NCBI GenBank assembly: GCA_037074765.1
Contig: JBAMDO010000149.1
Coordinates: 124,001-188,000, forward strand
Direction: 5' to 3'
DNA from: Mansonella perstans
Taxonomy: Eukaryota; Nematoda; Chromadorea; Rhabditida; Onchocercidae
Length of the DNA: 64,000 bases
Position 1 is the stretch's first letter, and each line of letters opens with the position of its first letter. This document shows positions 51,640-64,000 of the stretch, piece after piece. The notes beneath the pieces are model-generated. The model had not been told where the DNA came from and did not search any database. It worked only from the letters and a program-made list of their open reading frames with translations. Made by a program: the position numbers and the translations under genes.

Positions 51640-51822
51640 TCAGAATCACACATATTACTATTGCTATTACTATTGTACTGTTATTATTATCATTATTCCT
51701 ACTATTACTATTACTGTCATAGAAATCAACAACAGCAACAACGTCAACAACAACATCAACAACAGCAATATCAACAACAACAATATCAGCAACAACAATA
51801 TCAACAACAACAATAACAACAA
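51640..51822 (+). repeat. ATT/ACT and CAA repeats in the mbl-1 3' region
   Basis: Just after the IPPRF stop codon come runs of TATTACTATT and then about 95 bases of CAACAA with ATA interruptions. The frames look like poly-Tyr, poly-Gln or poly-Asn but are in neither of the splice phases used by mbl-1, so I read this as 3'UTR or intron. Confidence 0.8.
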
Positions 51823-52084
51823 TCTCTTTCATGTCATATACGTATCTCTCGTTACGCGCGGTTTGTGCTGCATTCTGTGATCTATTTTGATGACGGTGAT
51901 GTTCAAACGTATTTTGTGTTGTTTTTCCTCTCATTATTTTGGCTTTTCTAAAAAAATTTTTTTTTTCTGAATGATCTTTTTTAAAATAGTCATTTTTCAT
52001 TGTCTCGATGTTTTTATTGTGTGTGTGTGTGTATGTATGTGTGGGTATATTTATGTTTAAGAATTTTTGCTTCAACCTTAACAG

Positions 52085-52170
52085 GTATAGTGGCAGGCGG
52101 TTTTTTCTTCGCTCCCACTTCACATTCCAATTTCTCTGCTATGAATAAAAGAAATTTTTCAGGAATTTGA
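52085..52170 (+). CDS. mbl-1: Possible alternative last exon of mbl-1
   Basis: A good acceptor (CAACCTTAACAG, ending 52084) followed by 28 open codons and TGA in exactly the phase left by exon 50350-50509. The tail would read CIVAGGFFFAPTSHSNFSAM and eight more residues, replacing FSGQIPPRF. Muscleblind genes commonly have alternative C termini. It could be a chance open frame. Confidence 0.35.
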
Positions 52171-55100
52171 AATTAATTTTGAGAAATTCATTTCATACGT
52201 TAGTAATATGAGTACAGCAACAGCAGCAGCTCGCTCAGAGTCGTCCTTCATTTTGGAAATAGTATTTGAAAATCAAGAATGCCTCAAAAAGGTAAAGCAA
52301 TAATAGAATACATTTGGCCATGATTTGTTGAGCCGTCTCTCTACTCCGCTCTTTCCATGTGCTTTGTCGCTTTGGGAAATGTGCTTTAACCATAAAAACG
52401 AGGGTGGACTTTCGTATAATTTTCTAATTAACAATTTTAAAAAATATATATAACTAACGCTAAGAGTTCAGTCAATAGCAGTAATAGCAGTTTTGCAATT
52501 TTTTCTTTGGTGCTTTTATTTTTCTTTTTTCTTCGCCAATTTCCTTTTTTAGAAACTCCGCTGCTGCAGCTTTCAACAATTTTTTGATCTTTTTTGCATA
52601 ACAGTTTTAACTGATAAATATTATAGAAATTGCTCTAAAATTTTGTGTCACAGCGACATGCATAAGTAGTCGGAATGCTCGGAATACCTTGCCGGTTTTA
52701 GGTTTTTTGGATTTATATAAAAAATTTTTTAGTGTTAAAAAATGTATGCTGGTTTGGAACGGAGCAGCTGATTGAGTTAACTGGAAAATTATATGATTAG
52801 TAAGAAATGTGGCACAAAGATTCAGATGCTTTAAAACACATTATTACTGGGAAAGAAAGAGTGTTGATGAAAAACGTAATTTTTATCCGGAGAGGGAGAG
52901 AGAGAAATCTGTCATGAATCTAAAAGAAAAGTATCATTTAAAGCTTGCTTGTTATTTTTACACGAAAAACTGTTGATATTTTGTTATGTTGTCAAGATAT
53001 GTTGGAAATTTGATTTCGAAAAAAAGGTATGAGATACAATTCAACCAAAATATTTTTTGCTTACACTGTACTAGCAAATTTTTTCGAAGCAATCTCAACT
53101 CAAATTTGATCTACGAATGATAATGTAGCAATTTGGTTATGGTTATGAAAGTCACGAATCTATCAGGTTTTAAATCACATGCCTGTATGTTGTGATAATA
53201 ATATTAACAGCTTGTATCTTGTATCGGATGATACTAAACGTCACAACAGTAATAGTTTTCAGCTATGATATCAGCTCGCTGAATAGTTAGCTAATCTGCT
53301 TCGAAAATTTTAGCGATAATGCTGCTTGCTTTGCTTTGGCCTTGTAGTCTGAATCTTGATTATCAATCATAATTCTTAAAAAGTGGAGTAATTACATGGT
53401 GACAGGAAAACAGGGAAGTAGTCGAACGGGCATCTGTGAGAAGTTTGGTAGTGCATGCAACACAGAAGTAAAGAAGTTTTCGGAATCAGGTCGAAATGTT
53501 TAGATAATTTCTAATTAATTTTTTTTGCGTTCGGAATCACTCTGAGGCATCTAGGTATTTCTAAGTGACATCCGTTTTTCGCGTTTTTTTTTTTTTTTTT
53601 TTTTTATTTTGTAGAAAGGCAGTCATTTTCTTAGGATCTTTTGATCCTTGATAGCTAATACGGTATCATATTAGCTAGGTTTCCATGTTAAATATACATG
53701 GTTTTATTTAGCTAATTTATAGAGGGTAAATTATTTTTTTTTTTTTTTTTTTTGGCTTCCACAACCGATTTAGTTTGAACTGTGTTATGGTCTTTGTGCG
53801 AGAAGCAGTTTCAGGCATGGGAAGCTGATATATTGTTCAGTCCATGACAGTTGCTGCTTTGAAGTAATCTATTGCTCTACAGTGCATATAACTCGTAGTC
53901 CCTGGTTTTTTTTCCAGCGCTGGACCGATTGCGATGCTAGAGGTTTAAAAATACTGAAATAAGTCCTGATGAACGCCAAGGATCATGAAAGGATAAATAT
54001 TCCAGGGCAATTTGTTATAAAATTTCGGTTTTCTATCTATGGTCGCGGCATTAAAGCGGTTTGGTATCAGAGGAAATCCAGTCATTGGAGAAAATAAGCT
54101 TGTTGAAGGTTTTTGTTTGGTATATATTTGTGCTGAAATGATGCTCAATCCTGGTTTGCATTATAGGGTTTTTAAACACTGCTGATCCTTGTAATATTTA
54201 GTAGAGGTATAAAGATCGAAGGATCTATATATCAAAATAGAGTTATGCGTTAAGTTTTCACACAAAACTTGGTTATCCATTTTCGTATCGATTAGCACGC
54301 ACAGGAAACCAAAAAGCGCATTCGTAACTACGGAATCTGAAGTTGTAAAATATCATGTGTATACAGGAATGACAAATGGACGAATCCCTTGTACACACTA
54401 AGGTGTTTCAAGGAAAACTACCATCTACCTGGAATTTTTTGGTTCCTGTTGGCTTTGAGGATTTTTTCTATGAGTGATTTAAAAGAAAAGTAGCTCTTGA
54501 TGAGCTTGCTTATAAGATTATCGAAACTTAACTCCTCCTGTCTCTCCTGATTAAAAAATATGTCCCTTTAGATGTGCAGGCTGACTTTTATCGAATTTTG
54601 ATCAAAGTAGCAGAAATAAAACTAGATTTCCTATGCTAAAGTGTTCTTTTGCGAGCTTTTTTCGACTCTTATATCGAGTTTTAGATACTGATATGCTACA
54701 TTCCGGAAACTTGTGCTATTGAATCGGTCAAGCTTCGTTTCCTCAATTCACTTTCTCTTTTTCTTCTCCCTTTGTTTAAAGGCCATTGAAGCGATGGAAA
54801 TAAATTACACAACTGAACCGGTAATTAACTTTTTCTTTTCAGAAACCCTTTTAGAATATTTCGAAGTTTACATGAAAAAATCTTCATGACTTATTATCTT
54901 TTAATCTTCCACTAGACATTATTGTAAGAGAGAAACAATTTTTCAACCTTCAGCACAAGTTCCGACAAAAAGAATGGAAGCAGAGGCGAAGTAGATTGAG
55001 AAAAAATGGGACCCCAAAATTCTATACCTTTTTTTTCTTAATCCAGTCATGGTAGGCGTAGAAATCGAACTTCATCATTCTATAAAGACAGAATTTTGCA

Positions 55101-57292
55101 TTTGTTCTTCACCTTATTTCAATATAGATTTCTACAATAATGTAAATAGTCTTGAGAAGAAATTGAAAAGATGGAAGGTTTTTTCTTTGCTTCTGATTTT
55201 GCTGAAGTTTTGGATGAATTTGGAGGTGGTCCTAGGATATGAGAAGGTTTCATTTTACTGTAACAGCCACGAATTCAGAAAGATTCTAAACTTCCTGCCG
55301 TTTTGAGGATCTGAATGTCATATGCCGATGCATCCAGAACCAGAAATATTCACATTGCATTGATACTGCAGTTCGACAGAGTTCCGTCATGGCACAAGCT
55401 ATTCCGGGAAAAGATAAAGAAATGGTTGAAACAACTCGGATCTGACATGGTTTGCTCATGGCTATAATTGGACGAAGAAAAGTGATCATATTGTCTGTAA
55501 TGGCGTTGAGCTGAAAAAGGCAAGGGAAAACCAATGAAAAAATGAAACAACGATATCTCATAAACCTTACTGCTCGCAGCTTGCACCACTCTTGAAATTT
55601 TATTTTCGCCCCATTGCTTATCCAGTACTTTTATGATATGTATATTGCAACAAATAAAGGAGAATTCAATTGATTAGGATACTTTGTTTAAAAAGCAAAA
55701 CCGGAAAAGATGAAACAAAATGTAGTTTCGGCCAACATAGGTATTAATAATGCTTGAGAACATCCTCGACGGATTTCTTCAATCTTTATTTATTGGTTAT
55801 AAACTGGAAGACTGGATATCATTAACTGGAAAATGAGATGAAAATCTTGAGTCCTCTTTACACCTAATGAAGCAAATGCCTGTTGGTCCTCTGAACTTAT
55901 GACTGATTCTCAGCAAGAAACGGTGGTGCAGATGCTGTTTACTTCATCATATTAGTTATCCTCCAGTCTATTTTGTTAATTTCATTGTTACTCGTATTCT
56001 AGGTTTAATCACTTTTGGAAACCTGGTGAACAAACATGGTTTTTTATTCATTCTCCTAATGCCAATCAATTGCTCAAGTGAAGAACTGTACCGAAATTTG
56101 TTCCTCCACTGATTATTTTTCAGGCTATAAGCAGTTAGCTGCATATGCTATTAGCAGCATCGTAGAAAAGTTTGCCCCATAACTGAAAGTTTGCCCCATA
56201 ACTAAAAGATCACGACAATCTGATTTTTTGGAAGTCAAGTTGAAAAAAAAAATTTGATGAAGAAAATTTCTACGACGGTCATCTTTCATTTCAGTCTTTT
56301 ACGAGCTTCTACGGAGAAAACGGATGACTGCTAATTACATCATCGTGGCCTTCGAAAATTCTAAAAGCAGTATTACTGCAACGCAAAAATATGACATTAT
56401 CGCAACCTACATAACCGAAGTTTACTTTTTACTTCACTGTTCTGTACCAATCTTCTGCTCAATTTTTTTTTTTTTTTTTAAACATCAAAATGTATTTTGC
56501 AATATATATATATTTCATTCTCCTCATCTGCTACAACGCATTTTAAACACCAACAATTCACTGCTATAAAATTTTCCGTAATTAGTATTTCAACTTCTAA
56601 ACATACTTGAGATGGTTTTTTAGTGTTCCATGTATTTTTTAGCGTTCCATGTAGTAAGCATGGCCAAATCTCAACATGAGAATTAGAACGCTTTGTTGAA
56701 TTAAAAACTGGAAATTCACGAGTAAAATTTTTCAATGCTCAACATTTTCGCTGCTATATATAATCTGATTTTTTTAATCTCCTCTACTTTAAAGGGCAAC
56801 TGATTTAATGACCTAAATTTAACGAGCAAGAGCCCACTAACTAACTGTGAATCCAGAAATACAGTTTCGTGAACAACCCATTAGCAACGAATCCGACAAA
56901 GCTGTTTATTTACAAAATAGAACGATCGAGCTTAAATTATCAATTGATATTTCACTGCAAACTTTGCAGGTAAAATACTTGAAAATACCTGGATCGATGA
57001 CATATCATACAAGGAGACTTAAGAAGTTAAATCTTAAGCTTCATGCATTTGACTAAATATCCATTCGTAGATTTTCAGTGTTCATCCACTTCCGCAACAA
57101 ATCCAGGCTCTACAGAAAGTGTGTCCATAATCCTAAAATCTTGATATGATGTTATTGTCAGTCGTTTATTGCTCCAATCATCTCAAAATAAATATATGGC
57201 AATATAAGAATTTTTTCTAGTGTCATGAGTTATCCGAAATTTCGCTGCAAGTCATTTCAGATATAAGCATATGTGAATGAGTCTGAAGACCG
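52171..57292. other. Intergenic 5 kb, no gene supported
   Basis: AT-rich, with T tracts near 53.6 and 53.7 kb. Several 60-90 codon ORFs occur on both strands (for example 55049-55306 plus and 55286-55561 minus), but they lack splice context or protein-like composition. There is a 19-base tandem repeat at 56170-56207. It may include the distal mbl-1 3'UTR. Confidence 0.6.
56170..56207 (+). repeat. 19-base tandem repeat, two copies
   Basis: GTTTGCCCCATAACTGAAA followed by a copy differing by one base. Confidence 0.9.
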
Positions 57293-58976
57293 CTAATAAA
57301 AATATAACCTCTGTCTGCCCCAGAGGCGAATATACATAGAGGCACCAGAAATAGCACTCAATCCAAGGGTCATTGGTAACAGAATTCCTCGACAGGCATT
57401 CACACCAGTTTTCCACCGAAATAAATAACTGAGCCAACTGTTAGTCTTCCTTATTTTCGGTATTGCATTGTCATCTCCTTGAAGTATAGCCTGGAATACA
57501 ATAATAAAATTTCAAAAAATTCGCTGCTATCCAAAACTTTGTCAATAAACATAAAACAAATGAAGAGAATTTCAGAAATAATCGAGAGAAGTATGGAAAT
57601 ACTTACCGCAGCTGCTGTCAGATAGGGCGAGGAAAGCATTGGAAAACAGATTCCACCTAGCAATGCAGTTACTACGCTGCCAGAAACTAGACATATATTG
57701 CAAAGATCACCGTGACTAAAAATTAAATTTATTAGAAATTTGGAAAAAAATAAGACAGAAGAAAAAACAGAAGTTAAAACAGAAGTTTTCTTGTATTTAT
57801 TTATTTAAAATAAGCTTTCACTGCTATTGCCAAATATTCAAAATTTTCTTTTTGTAGCGGAGTTTTTACCCCTATGACCCATTCAATTATTACCTGTACA
57901 AATATCTAGAAACAGTATTTTCATTAATGCCAAAGTATAAAAGCGCAGAACTATAAAGAGCAATCAGCCAAGTTAATCTTGGACATTTCCGCAAACTTTC
58001 AGCATAGGAATAGTTTGCATCCCCAAGGAAAGTATGGGAATTGACACGAATCCCTGAAACACATATTGTTTACTAAACTGTCAGCAAATCATTTCATTTT
58101 TTCAGCACATGAAATTACTATAACGTGATTAAATATACGTGGATGCCATACTAATAGTAGACAGCTGATCTGAGAATCACGTGAATTAAAACAGTTATAA
58201 AGCTGAAAAAAATTCATGATCCTGGAAATCGTGGATGCCATAAAAATGAGAAACTAAAGTGATAGATGAAAGTACCAAAAGTATGATAAGCTATTTTGTA
58301 TAATTATGTGCCGCATTTACAGAACTCTTTATATTTTAGATAATATTATTCTTAAATGAGATTTACCGATCACAATACCAGTGATACCGCAAGCTATAAA
58401 AGTGGCATGTGCTGGCCAAAATACAGCCTTTTTTTCCATTTTAATCGGCCATGCTTTGAAAACTTTTCGTAAATAGTTAGCATCACCCGAAAACGATGAA
58501 ATTATAGGCGAAGCAATGAATAGTGACGTTGGACTGAAAATGATCAGACAAGATAAGTGAATTCAATTACTTATTCAGTTCCTTTTCACATAAAATCAGT
58601 AAGACTACTTCAGACTACAACTTTATTATCAGTAGAGAATTATTCTGAAGTGTTCTGTTCGCCTAATTCCACATATTTCATACGCTATGATAAATCAAAG
58701 CATCAAAAGTATAGTAAGCCATTTTGTATGATTCTACAAAATCTATCACGGAAAAAAAAGTGTGGATACATACATCATTATAGGACATATACAGGTCATG
58801 TGACATACGTCATCATAGAACATATGATATAGGTCATTTATATAAACATCTATTATTAACTGATATATAATGAAAATACAAGTAGAAATATTTTACCTGA
58901 TGTTAGATCCTGCAGACGGTGCTTTACTATTTACCAAAGAGTGTTTCCACAAATCAACTGGATTTAATGAGGTCAT
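57293..58976 (-). CDS. Multi-pass membrane protein, TMEM126-like
   Basis: Five exons, in gene order: 58976-58897, 58533-58367, 58053-57894, 57715-57607 and 57490-57293, all with good splice sites and continuous phase, give 237 residues starting MTSLNPVDLWKHSL and ending in TAG. Hydrophobic segments: FWPAHATFIACGITGIVIG, WLIALYSSALLYFGI, VSGSVVTALLGGICFPML and ILLPMTLGLSAISGASMYI. Length, four-helix layout and the pattern of a small-residue helix followed by a basic linker (YLFRWKTGVNACRG) and a last helix resemble TMEM126 (mitochondrial inner membrane, complex I assembly). That family call is tentative, from memory of the layout and not from clear identity. The gene model itself is strong. 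It diverges from the gene at 60 kb. Confidence 0.8.
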
Positions 58977-59981
58977 TGCAAAATATTTGCTTACATCGTC
59001 TTTACGTCGTAGCTCCCGAAGTTAATGAGATTTACCAAATGAGAGATCATTCGTGCTACCACTCAAAATGATGTCTCACATTCTCAAATTCTCTGAACAA
59101 TTGTGCCACCGACAACAGAAATATGTTTTAAATAATTGGTTTTAAGTTCTTCTAATATTTGGTGATCAAAATTTTCAGTTTCCGATTGAATCTCAAAAGT
59201 ATGCTTATTGTAAAAGGTGGTTGATATTAGGGAAATGCTTTAAAGTAAATTGTACAGATAATTTCATACAATATCTTCTTCTACTGTTACGACAAATCTT
59301 ATTTTGTTTGGTAAATAATCGATACGTAATTTTGATGTGACATTGAAGTGAGAAAACTTATATGGAATTACGTTTAAATTCTCATGAAGACATTTAGGAA
59401 ATATGCTAAATTTTAAGGACAGTAATGTCGTAAATAAAAAGCAATGAAATCATTTGATATGATAACTTTTAAAAGTATAACTCTAATAATAATATATTAA
59501 ATGTGATGAAGTAATAAAATTGCATAGTTATCAGTGAATCATTCTTTAATTTTGCAATTTATTTTACTAATTTTTTATATTCTAAGCTTTAAAAAAGACC
59601 AAAAGTACTTTTTCCTATTGTTTTGGCAATGATTTTTTGTTTTTACCGTAATAGGTCACCATATATATTATTTGCTGTAAATACGCTATAACTAATTTAA
59701 ACGTGATAGTTTTGAATAATATTATGGAAATTTATATCATCGAAAATTTAAATTGCTCATTGTTTATTCATTTTAAATTGCGCATCACTTGCTCTCAGTT
59801 AATGTTTAATTTGTGCAAATTCAGTACATATGGATTGCTGTAATGGTACACGTAGATGACGTCGTCCTCTATATTTGGTCACAAATGCGTCAAATACGAA
59901 TTCTTTAAAATACACGAATATACTTGCACGTAGGATTACAAGAACATTTTGGCCAATGTTTATTGCTTGAAAATAAAAAGG
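58977..59981. promoter_or_regulatory. Intergenic 1 kb between two divergent genes
   Basis: AT-rich; presumably holds both promoters. The plus frame of the right-hand gene is open back to about 59949 without ATG. No motif recognised. Confidence 0.45.
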
Positions 59982-62900
59982 ATGCGTTGGCGTTGCTTTC
60001 TATTCTGGTGCGGATATCGTTTTACGTTAGCACTTTTGGCCCATTTCAATTGGTTTACGTCAATATATGTGAATTGTATCTATTTTGTTTTGTGGAAAAG
60101 TTATGATTTGCTATGGTTTTGGATGCATCTAATCTTATGCATATGCTTTAAACCATTACGAACTAAGAATTACTTGGTTGTTTGGTGTAATTTGATCCGT
60201 AAACAAATTACTGTTCATCCGAACAGCACATATAAGGTGAATGAAATTTTTGATTTCAAATTAAAATTTTTTGAAAAATTTTTATAAAATATCAATGACA
60301 TATTTTTTAATAATCAATTTTAAAATATTCTCCGTTTATATCTTAAAAAAATTTCCGAAAGTTTAAATCAAGCAATATATCCAGTTATAAATATTCTGCG
60401 TGCCTAATAAGATAATTTCAGGAAGTTTATATGTTTGAATATGGAAAATCACAAAAATTAAGAAAACAAAGACCTGATAAAATTGATGAAACAGAGATAT
60501 CCGATTGTGAACAGGGAGAGCAGGATTCAGATAATGATGGTCAAGATATCGATACTGTGGAAATGTTGGTTTTCTGTAACACTTCAGCCGCTTAAATACT
60601 GTTTAGGGAAAGAATCGGTTGCGGTCTGCACTCAGTTATGTGGATGGAAGATTTGAAAATTCACACTGTTCCATCATATCGTGCCCCGCTTTCAAAATGT
60701 GACTTTAAACAAGTTATTGGGATAATTTAGTAATATAAGAAGATGGATTAAAAATCCAGCGTTTTATTTTAATCTATGAAATTGCCAAAATTGATTTAAT
60801 AAGACTTAAATTTAGTGGACGAGTGAAACCAGATGAATTAAATTCTCGAAATTTAAAAATTACCGGTGTAAAAAGTGTGGCTGCATTAGGGCCAGATGTG
60901 GAAGAACGTCAGTGCATAAAGCAAACATGGCCGAATGTGACACAATCAAATGCCAACATATTGCGACAGGATGATCATAATGGTTTTTCATTCTTTTTTT
61001 TTCTTTTTTGAGTTCTAATTCGTTAGTTGTACAGCGTGACGGCAAATTAATGCGTAGTTTTGTATTTGTTCTCACGTCAATTATAAAAATAGCATTTTCA
61101 ATCTTTCCCATTCTTCCCCATTTCGCTTCCTTTTCTCTAAAATTTGTTATTTATTCTTAGTTATTGGACACAACATTTATTTTAAAAAATGTTACCAAAT
61201 ATGAGTGTCACTGTTTCGAAAAATCAATCGGTCATTTATTCATAATTAATGTTTTAAAACTCATACAGATGCACCCATACCACCGCCTCGTTTGAAGAAA
61301 CAGATGCTAAAATCACGTGAAGAACAAATTCAGGAAACCGATTCTCATATACCTACACGCTGGAATCAATTTGATATTCGTGACATAATTCTGAAATCTT
61401 TGAAAAGCTCCAAACAATGCGGATACTGTGCTCCTTGCGGGTGGAAATTTTCATAATTTAGTTTTATAATGCGCTTAAGAATTTTATTGTTTACCCTTTG
61501 CTACCAATATTATCTGTTCTGTTCTCCTAATTCTTCATTCTCTGTCCATTTTGAGTTGTAAGCTTCACCATCATAATGCCAAATTTCACATTGAATATGA
61601 CCTCAAATGTTCTTCATTCATAATTTATTGTGTCAGGATTATTTTTAGAAAGAAAAGACATTCCTTGAATGATGCTGTGGCAATGGCAAGCAATGAGATA
61701 GGTAATGCATCGGACGCTGGAAGTCAGGTAGGGGGGGCTGTTCGAATACTTCGGTTTCTGCCATTTGTTCAAGGCGATCGCGATTCATCAACTGTAGAAG
61801 GTGACTTAAATTTTATATAATTTTCTATTACCATCTCTACTGACTTATTTTATTCAGGGCTTTTGAGTCCTGGAGAAATGAACTAGTGACTGAAATTTCC
61901 TGGTGTCGTGGTAATCTGCCTTTTTCTGTATTTTCCCTTTTTTTTTTCATGATGGTGTGTTTATGTTATGTTTGCGTTTCAGATGGAATGGATATCCTCA
62001 CTCCAGATTTCACAAATAAAAGAAATGTTACTGGTGCGGACGAAATTCTCTTGCGTGAAAAACATGATCGAAAAATGCTAAAGAAACGACTGCAAGCTCA
62101 AAAGAGAGCTGAGTTAGCTATCATTGCGAAATACGAAGCGAAGTAACAATTTTTTTTTTTGCGTCTTTTGTTCTTGAATTTAATTATATTGTGCTTCGAA
62201 GAACTCTAATTAAAAGTTAACTACTCTCATTTCCTTTGCTTTCATGATATGTTACACTTTTGCTCCAGATGGAATAAATGCCTTAATTTTGATTTTACAA
62301 ATAAAGATTTTATTAGTACGCATTATTTTTTCTTTCTTATATTCAGATTATTTTCATGTGTACTATTGTACATAAACGCAGACACATTTTTGGTGTAGTT
62401 TTTTTGGGTGCATACAATTATTGGAGGATAGCATATCTACTATATATTACTATTCGCAGGCAAAAAACGATTTCCATGGCAGTTGAACTTCTTTTGCAAA
62501 TTTTACAAATGATGGCTTCATTTGCGATTCTTGTTGGTAACATTCGCAGGACATTTATTCCTGCTCATTTCAGTTGGCGTAAGCATGGTCATAATGACAG
62601 TATGGAGCTAATGTTGCTCTGGAGGTCAGTTATATCTATGAGTGTTGATCTTCTGTTATGCAGATTTTTTTTTCCGATGAATCGTTTCAAAAACATATCA
62701 AGTCAGGTTGAGACTATTGATGATTTGCAGAACTAAGGGAATAGTTTGAAATAGAATGCTTCTTTTAGAGCGCTTGTCTCCCATTTGGTAAACGAATCTG
62801 TCAGCGGAAAAAGTGATACCTTGAATTTTAGGCACTTTTGATGGGTGATAGTTTTCAAAGATTTCATTCTTTAATTTCTGTATATTTCAAATGAGAACAT

Positions 62901-63174
62901 TTTTGCTTTTTTAAAATTTATCTTATATTTTAGATGTACAGTATTTCTTGATGTGCTTCTGTTTTGGATTGCTGCTACTTGGACTTACTGTATGCAGTGG
63001 CATTTATGTTGTCGACTTGGTTTAATGAAATTTTGGATATGGCTGCTGACATTGGGGCTAGTTGGAGGTCTTTTTGTTCTGTATCCGATGCTGTATATTC
63101 AAGATAATTTGGATATAAGTTGGTGTCAGTTTAAGTCGAATAGTACACTTGCGCAATATCAACCAAAGTGGTGA
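59982..63174 (+). CDS. Unrecognised multi-pass membrane protein, 516 residues
   Basis: Nine exons: 59982-60236, 60422-60568, 60607-60698, 60816-60982, 61269-61440, 61649-61800, 61983-62142, 62460-62624 and 62934-63174. Lengths sum to 1551 bases and every junction keeps phase. N terminus: MRWRCFLFWCGY and two hydrophobic helices. Middle, about 290 residues: polar, acidic (EQDSDNDGQDID), a proline-basic patch (PIPPPRLKK), a cysteine cluster (CGYCAPCGKK) and a Lys/Arg helix (HDRKMLKKRLQAQKRAEL). C terminus: three to four helices (LLQILQMMASFAILVG, FLDVLLFWIAATWTY, FWIWLLTLGLVGGLFVLY) and a polar tail ending QYQPKW. I do not recognise the family. Weak point: intron 2 would be only 38 bases, and exon 3 has a second open frame that looks equally protein-like but does not join exon 4. 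Confidence 0.72.
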
Positions 63175-64000
63175 TTTAATTTCACTCGTCAGTTTAAATT
63201 TCAAGCTTTTGAAAATTTAATATATCCTGTAGTTTAACAGAAATACTTTCAAAAAGCTAATTTTGGTTTTTTTTTTTCAATTTTATTTTATTCTTCATTT
63301 CATCAATTCTTTGTTTTTTAATTCATCATTGTATATGTTTCTTATGTTTTAATAATTGCTGGGTTTTTTTTATACATTGGAATGTTCTTCAATGTATAAA
63401 AAATCGTGAATCGTGAATTGATTGATTTCTTTCTTTTATAATTTTAAGAATAAAACTGCCTTCTAAATTATTTGTATGAAATGTCTTGGTATTTTCAAAA
63501 TTTAGGATGAGTTAAGCACTTAATTTTATTAGAATTGAAAATGTAGAGTACTTTCATTCCACACATTGTTAGAAATTTTATTTCCAGGCGAAGACCTACT
63601 TTTATTTAGCCTGATTCGCTGGTGCTTTATTTAGCATTAAAACTTGCTTTTAGTTGTACAGGTCATTTGTTTAACAACTGTATGTTTACAAGAATAAAAA
63701 ACCGAGTTGTTTTTATTGTGGAGTCAGTTTTTCTTAGCTGCTAATTCTTGTCATAATCGCATTCATTATTTGTTTTGCTTTTGATTCTGACTACTTTTTT
63801 TGTTTGTTTTTTCGCCACGGGTATTTGATTAGTGAATTTGGAAGCATCAACTTCAATTTTTCTTAAACCTAGAGTTTTGAGGAAATTTTGGAACTTAAAC
63901 TATAATTAGGTAGTATAATTTTTTGTATGCAAGTTTTGTATATTTTATTTATGTTTCCCATTTTGTGTCACAGATTGGCGAAAGTGACACATTTCTTTCT
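63175..64000. other. 3' flank of the last gene
   Basis: AT-rich, no ORF of note. AATAAA signals occur at about 63450 and 63694 and could serve as polyadenylation signals for the gene ending at 63174. Confidence 0.55.

Noticed and set aside
51451..52123. ORFs with poly-Gln, poly-Tyr, poly-Asn or poly-Val
   Set aside because: Produced by CAA and TATTACT repeats; not in the phase used by mbl-1 splicing.
53930..54170. Possible decayed gene (a short open stretch containing IYGRGIKAVWYQRK)
   Set aside because: Only about 30 codons between stops with no flanking exon; too little to support a pseudogene call.
55049..55561. Overlapping plus and minus ORFs of about 80-90 codons
   Set aside because: No splice context, no family match, and AT-driven composition.
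62356..62460. ORF start suggesting a separate gene at 62356
   Set aside because: Acceptor TATTCGCAG at 62459 joins exon 7 in exact phase, making one gene; the upstream part of the ORF is intron.

Overview
This window is nuclear DNA of a nematode, most likely a filarial or other spirurid worm. Three things point there: a very AT-rich background with homopolymer and short-repeat tracts, many small exons joined by introns with a short T-rich stretch before the acceptor (often TTTCAG or TTTTAG), and a muscleblind protein that begins with the short nematode-type leader MYDENSNAA and carries one zinc-finger pair. I could not search databases, so the species is an inference. All exon edges below come from reading splice sites and checking that reading phase carries across each junction.

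Left part (about 0.3-25.3 kb, minus strand): one very large gene, the LYST/Chediak-Higashi protein, with roughly 50 exons. From the start codon near 25.3 kb it runs through long helical-repeat-like sequence, a concanavalin-like segment (about 15.1-17.6 kb), a PH-like domain, a complete BEACH domain and C-terminal WD repeats, ending at base 300. It starts head-to-head with PIG-C (plus strand, 25.9-27.9 kb), a multi-pass ER subunit of the enzyme that makes the first GPI-anchor intermediate. The 0.6 kb between them is a probable shared promoter.

Middle (27.9-44.9 kb): a long gene-poor stretch with microsatellites, short tandem duplications, a foldback element, one 43-codon ORF, and a candidate gene start near 40.0 kb (two exons, one membrane helix) with a possible further exon at 41.5 kb.

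Right part: muscleblind (mbl-1) on the plus strand, 44.9-51.6 kb, an RNA-binding splicing regulator with two CCCH zinc fingers followed by poly-alanine and glutamine-rich segments. Its first intron appears to start with GC, it holds pure CTG repeats inside the coding sequence, and it has two phase-compatible terminal exons. At 57.3-59.0 kb (minus) is a 237-residue multi-pass membrane protein resembling the TMEM126 family. At 60.0-63.2 kb (plus) is a 516-residue membrane protein that I do not recognise. These two are also divergent, about 1 kb apart.

I saw no tRNA or rRNA gene, CRISPR array, viral gene or bacterial insertion. The genes look like ordinary single-copy animal genes and do not form one pathway. 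The points of most interest are the splicing architecture and CUG repeats of mbl-1, the unrecognised membrane protein, and the candidate gene at 40 kb.
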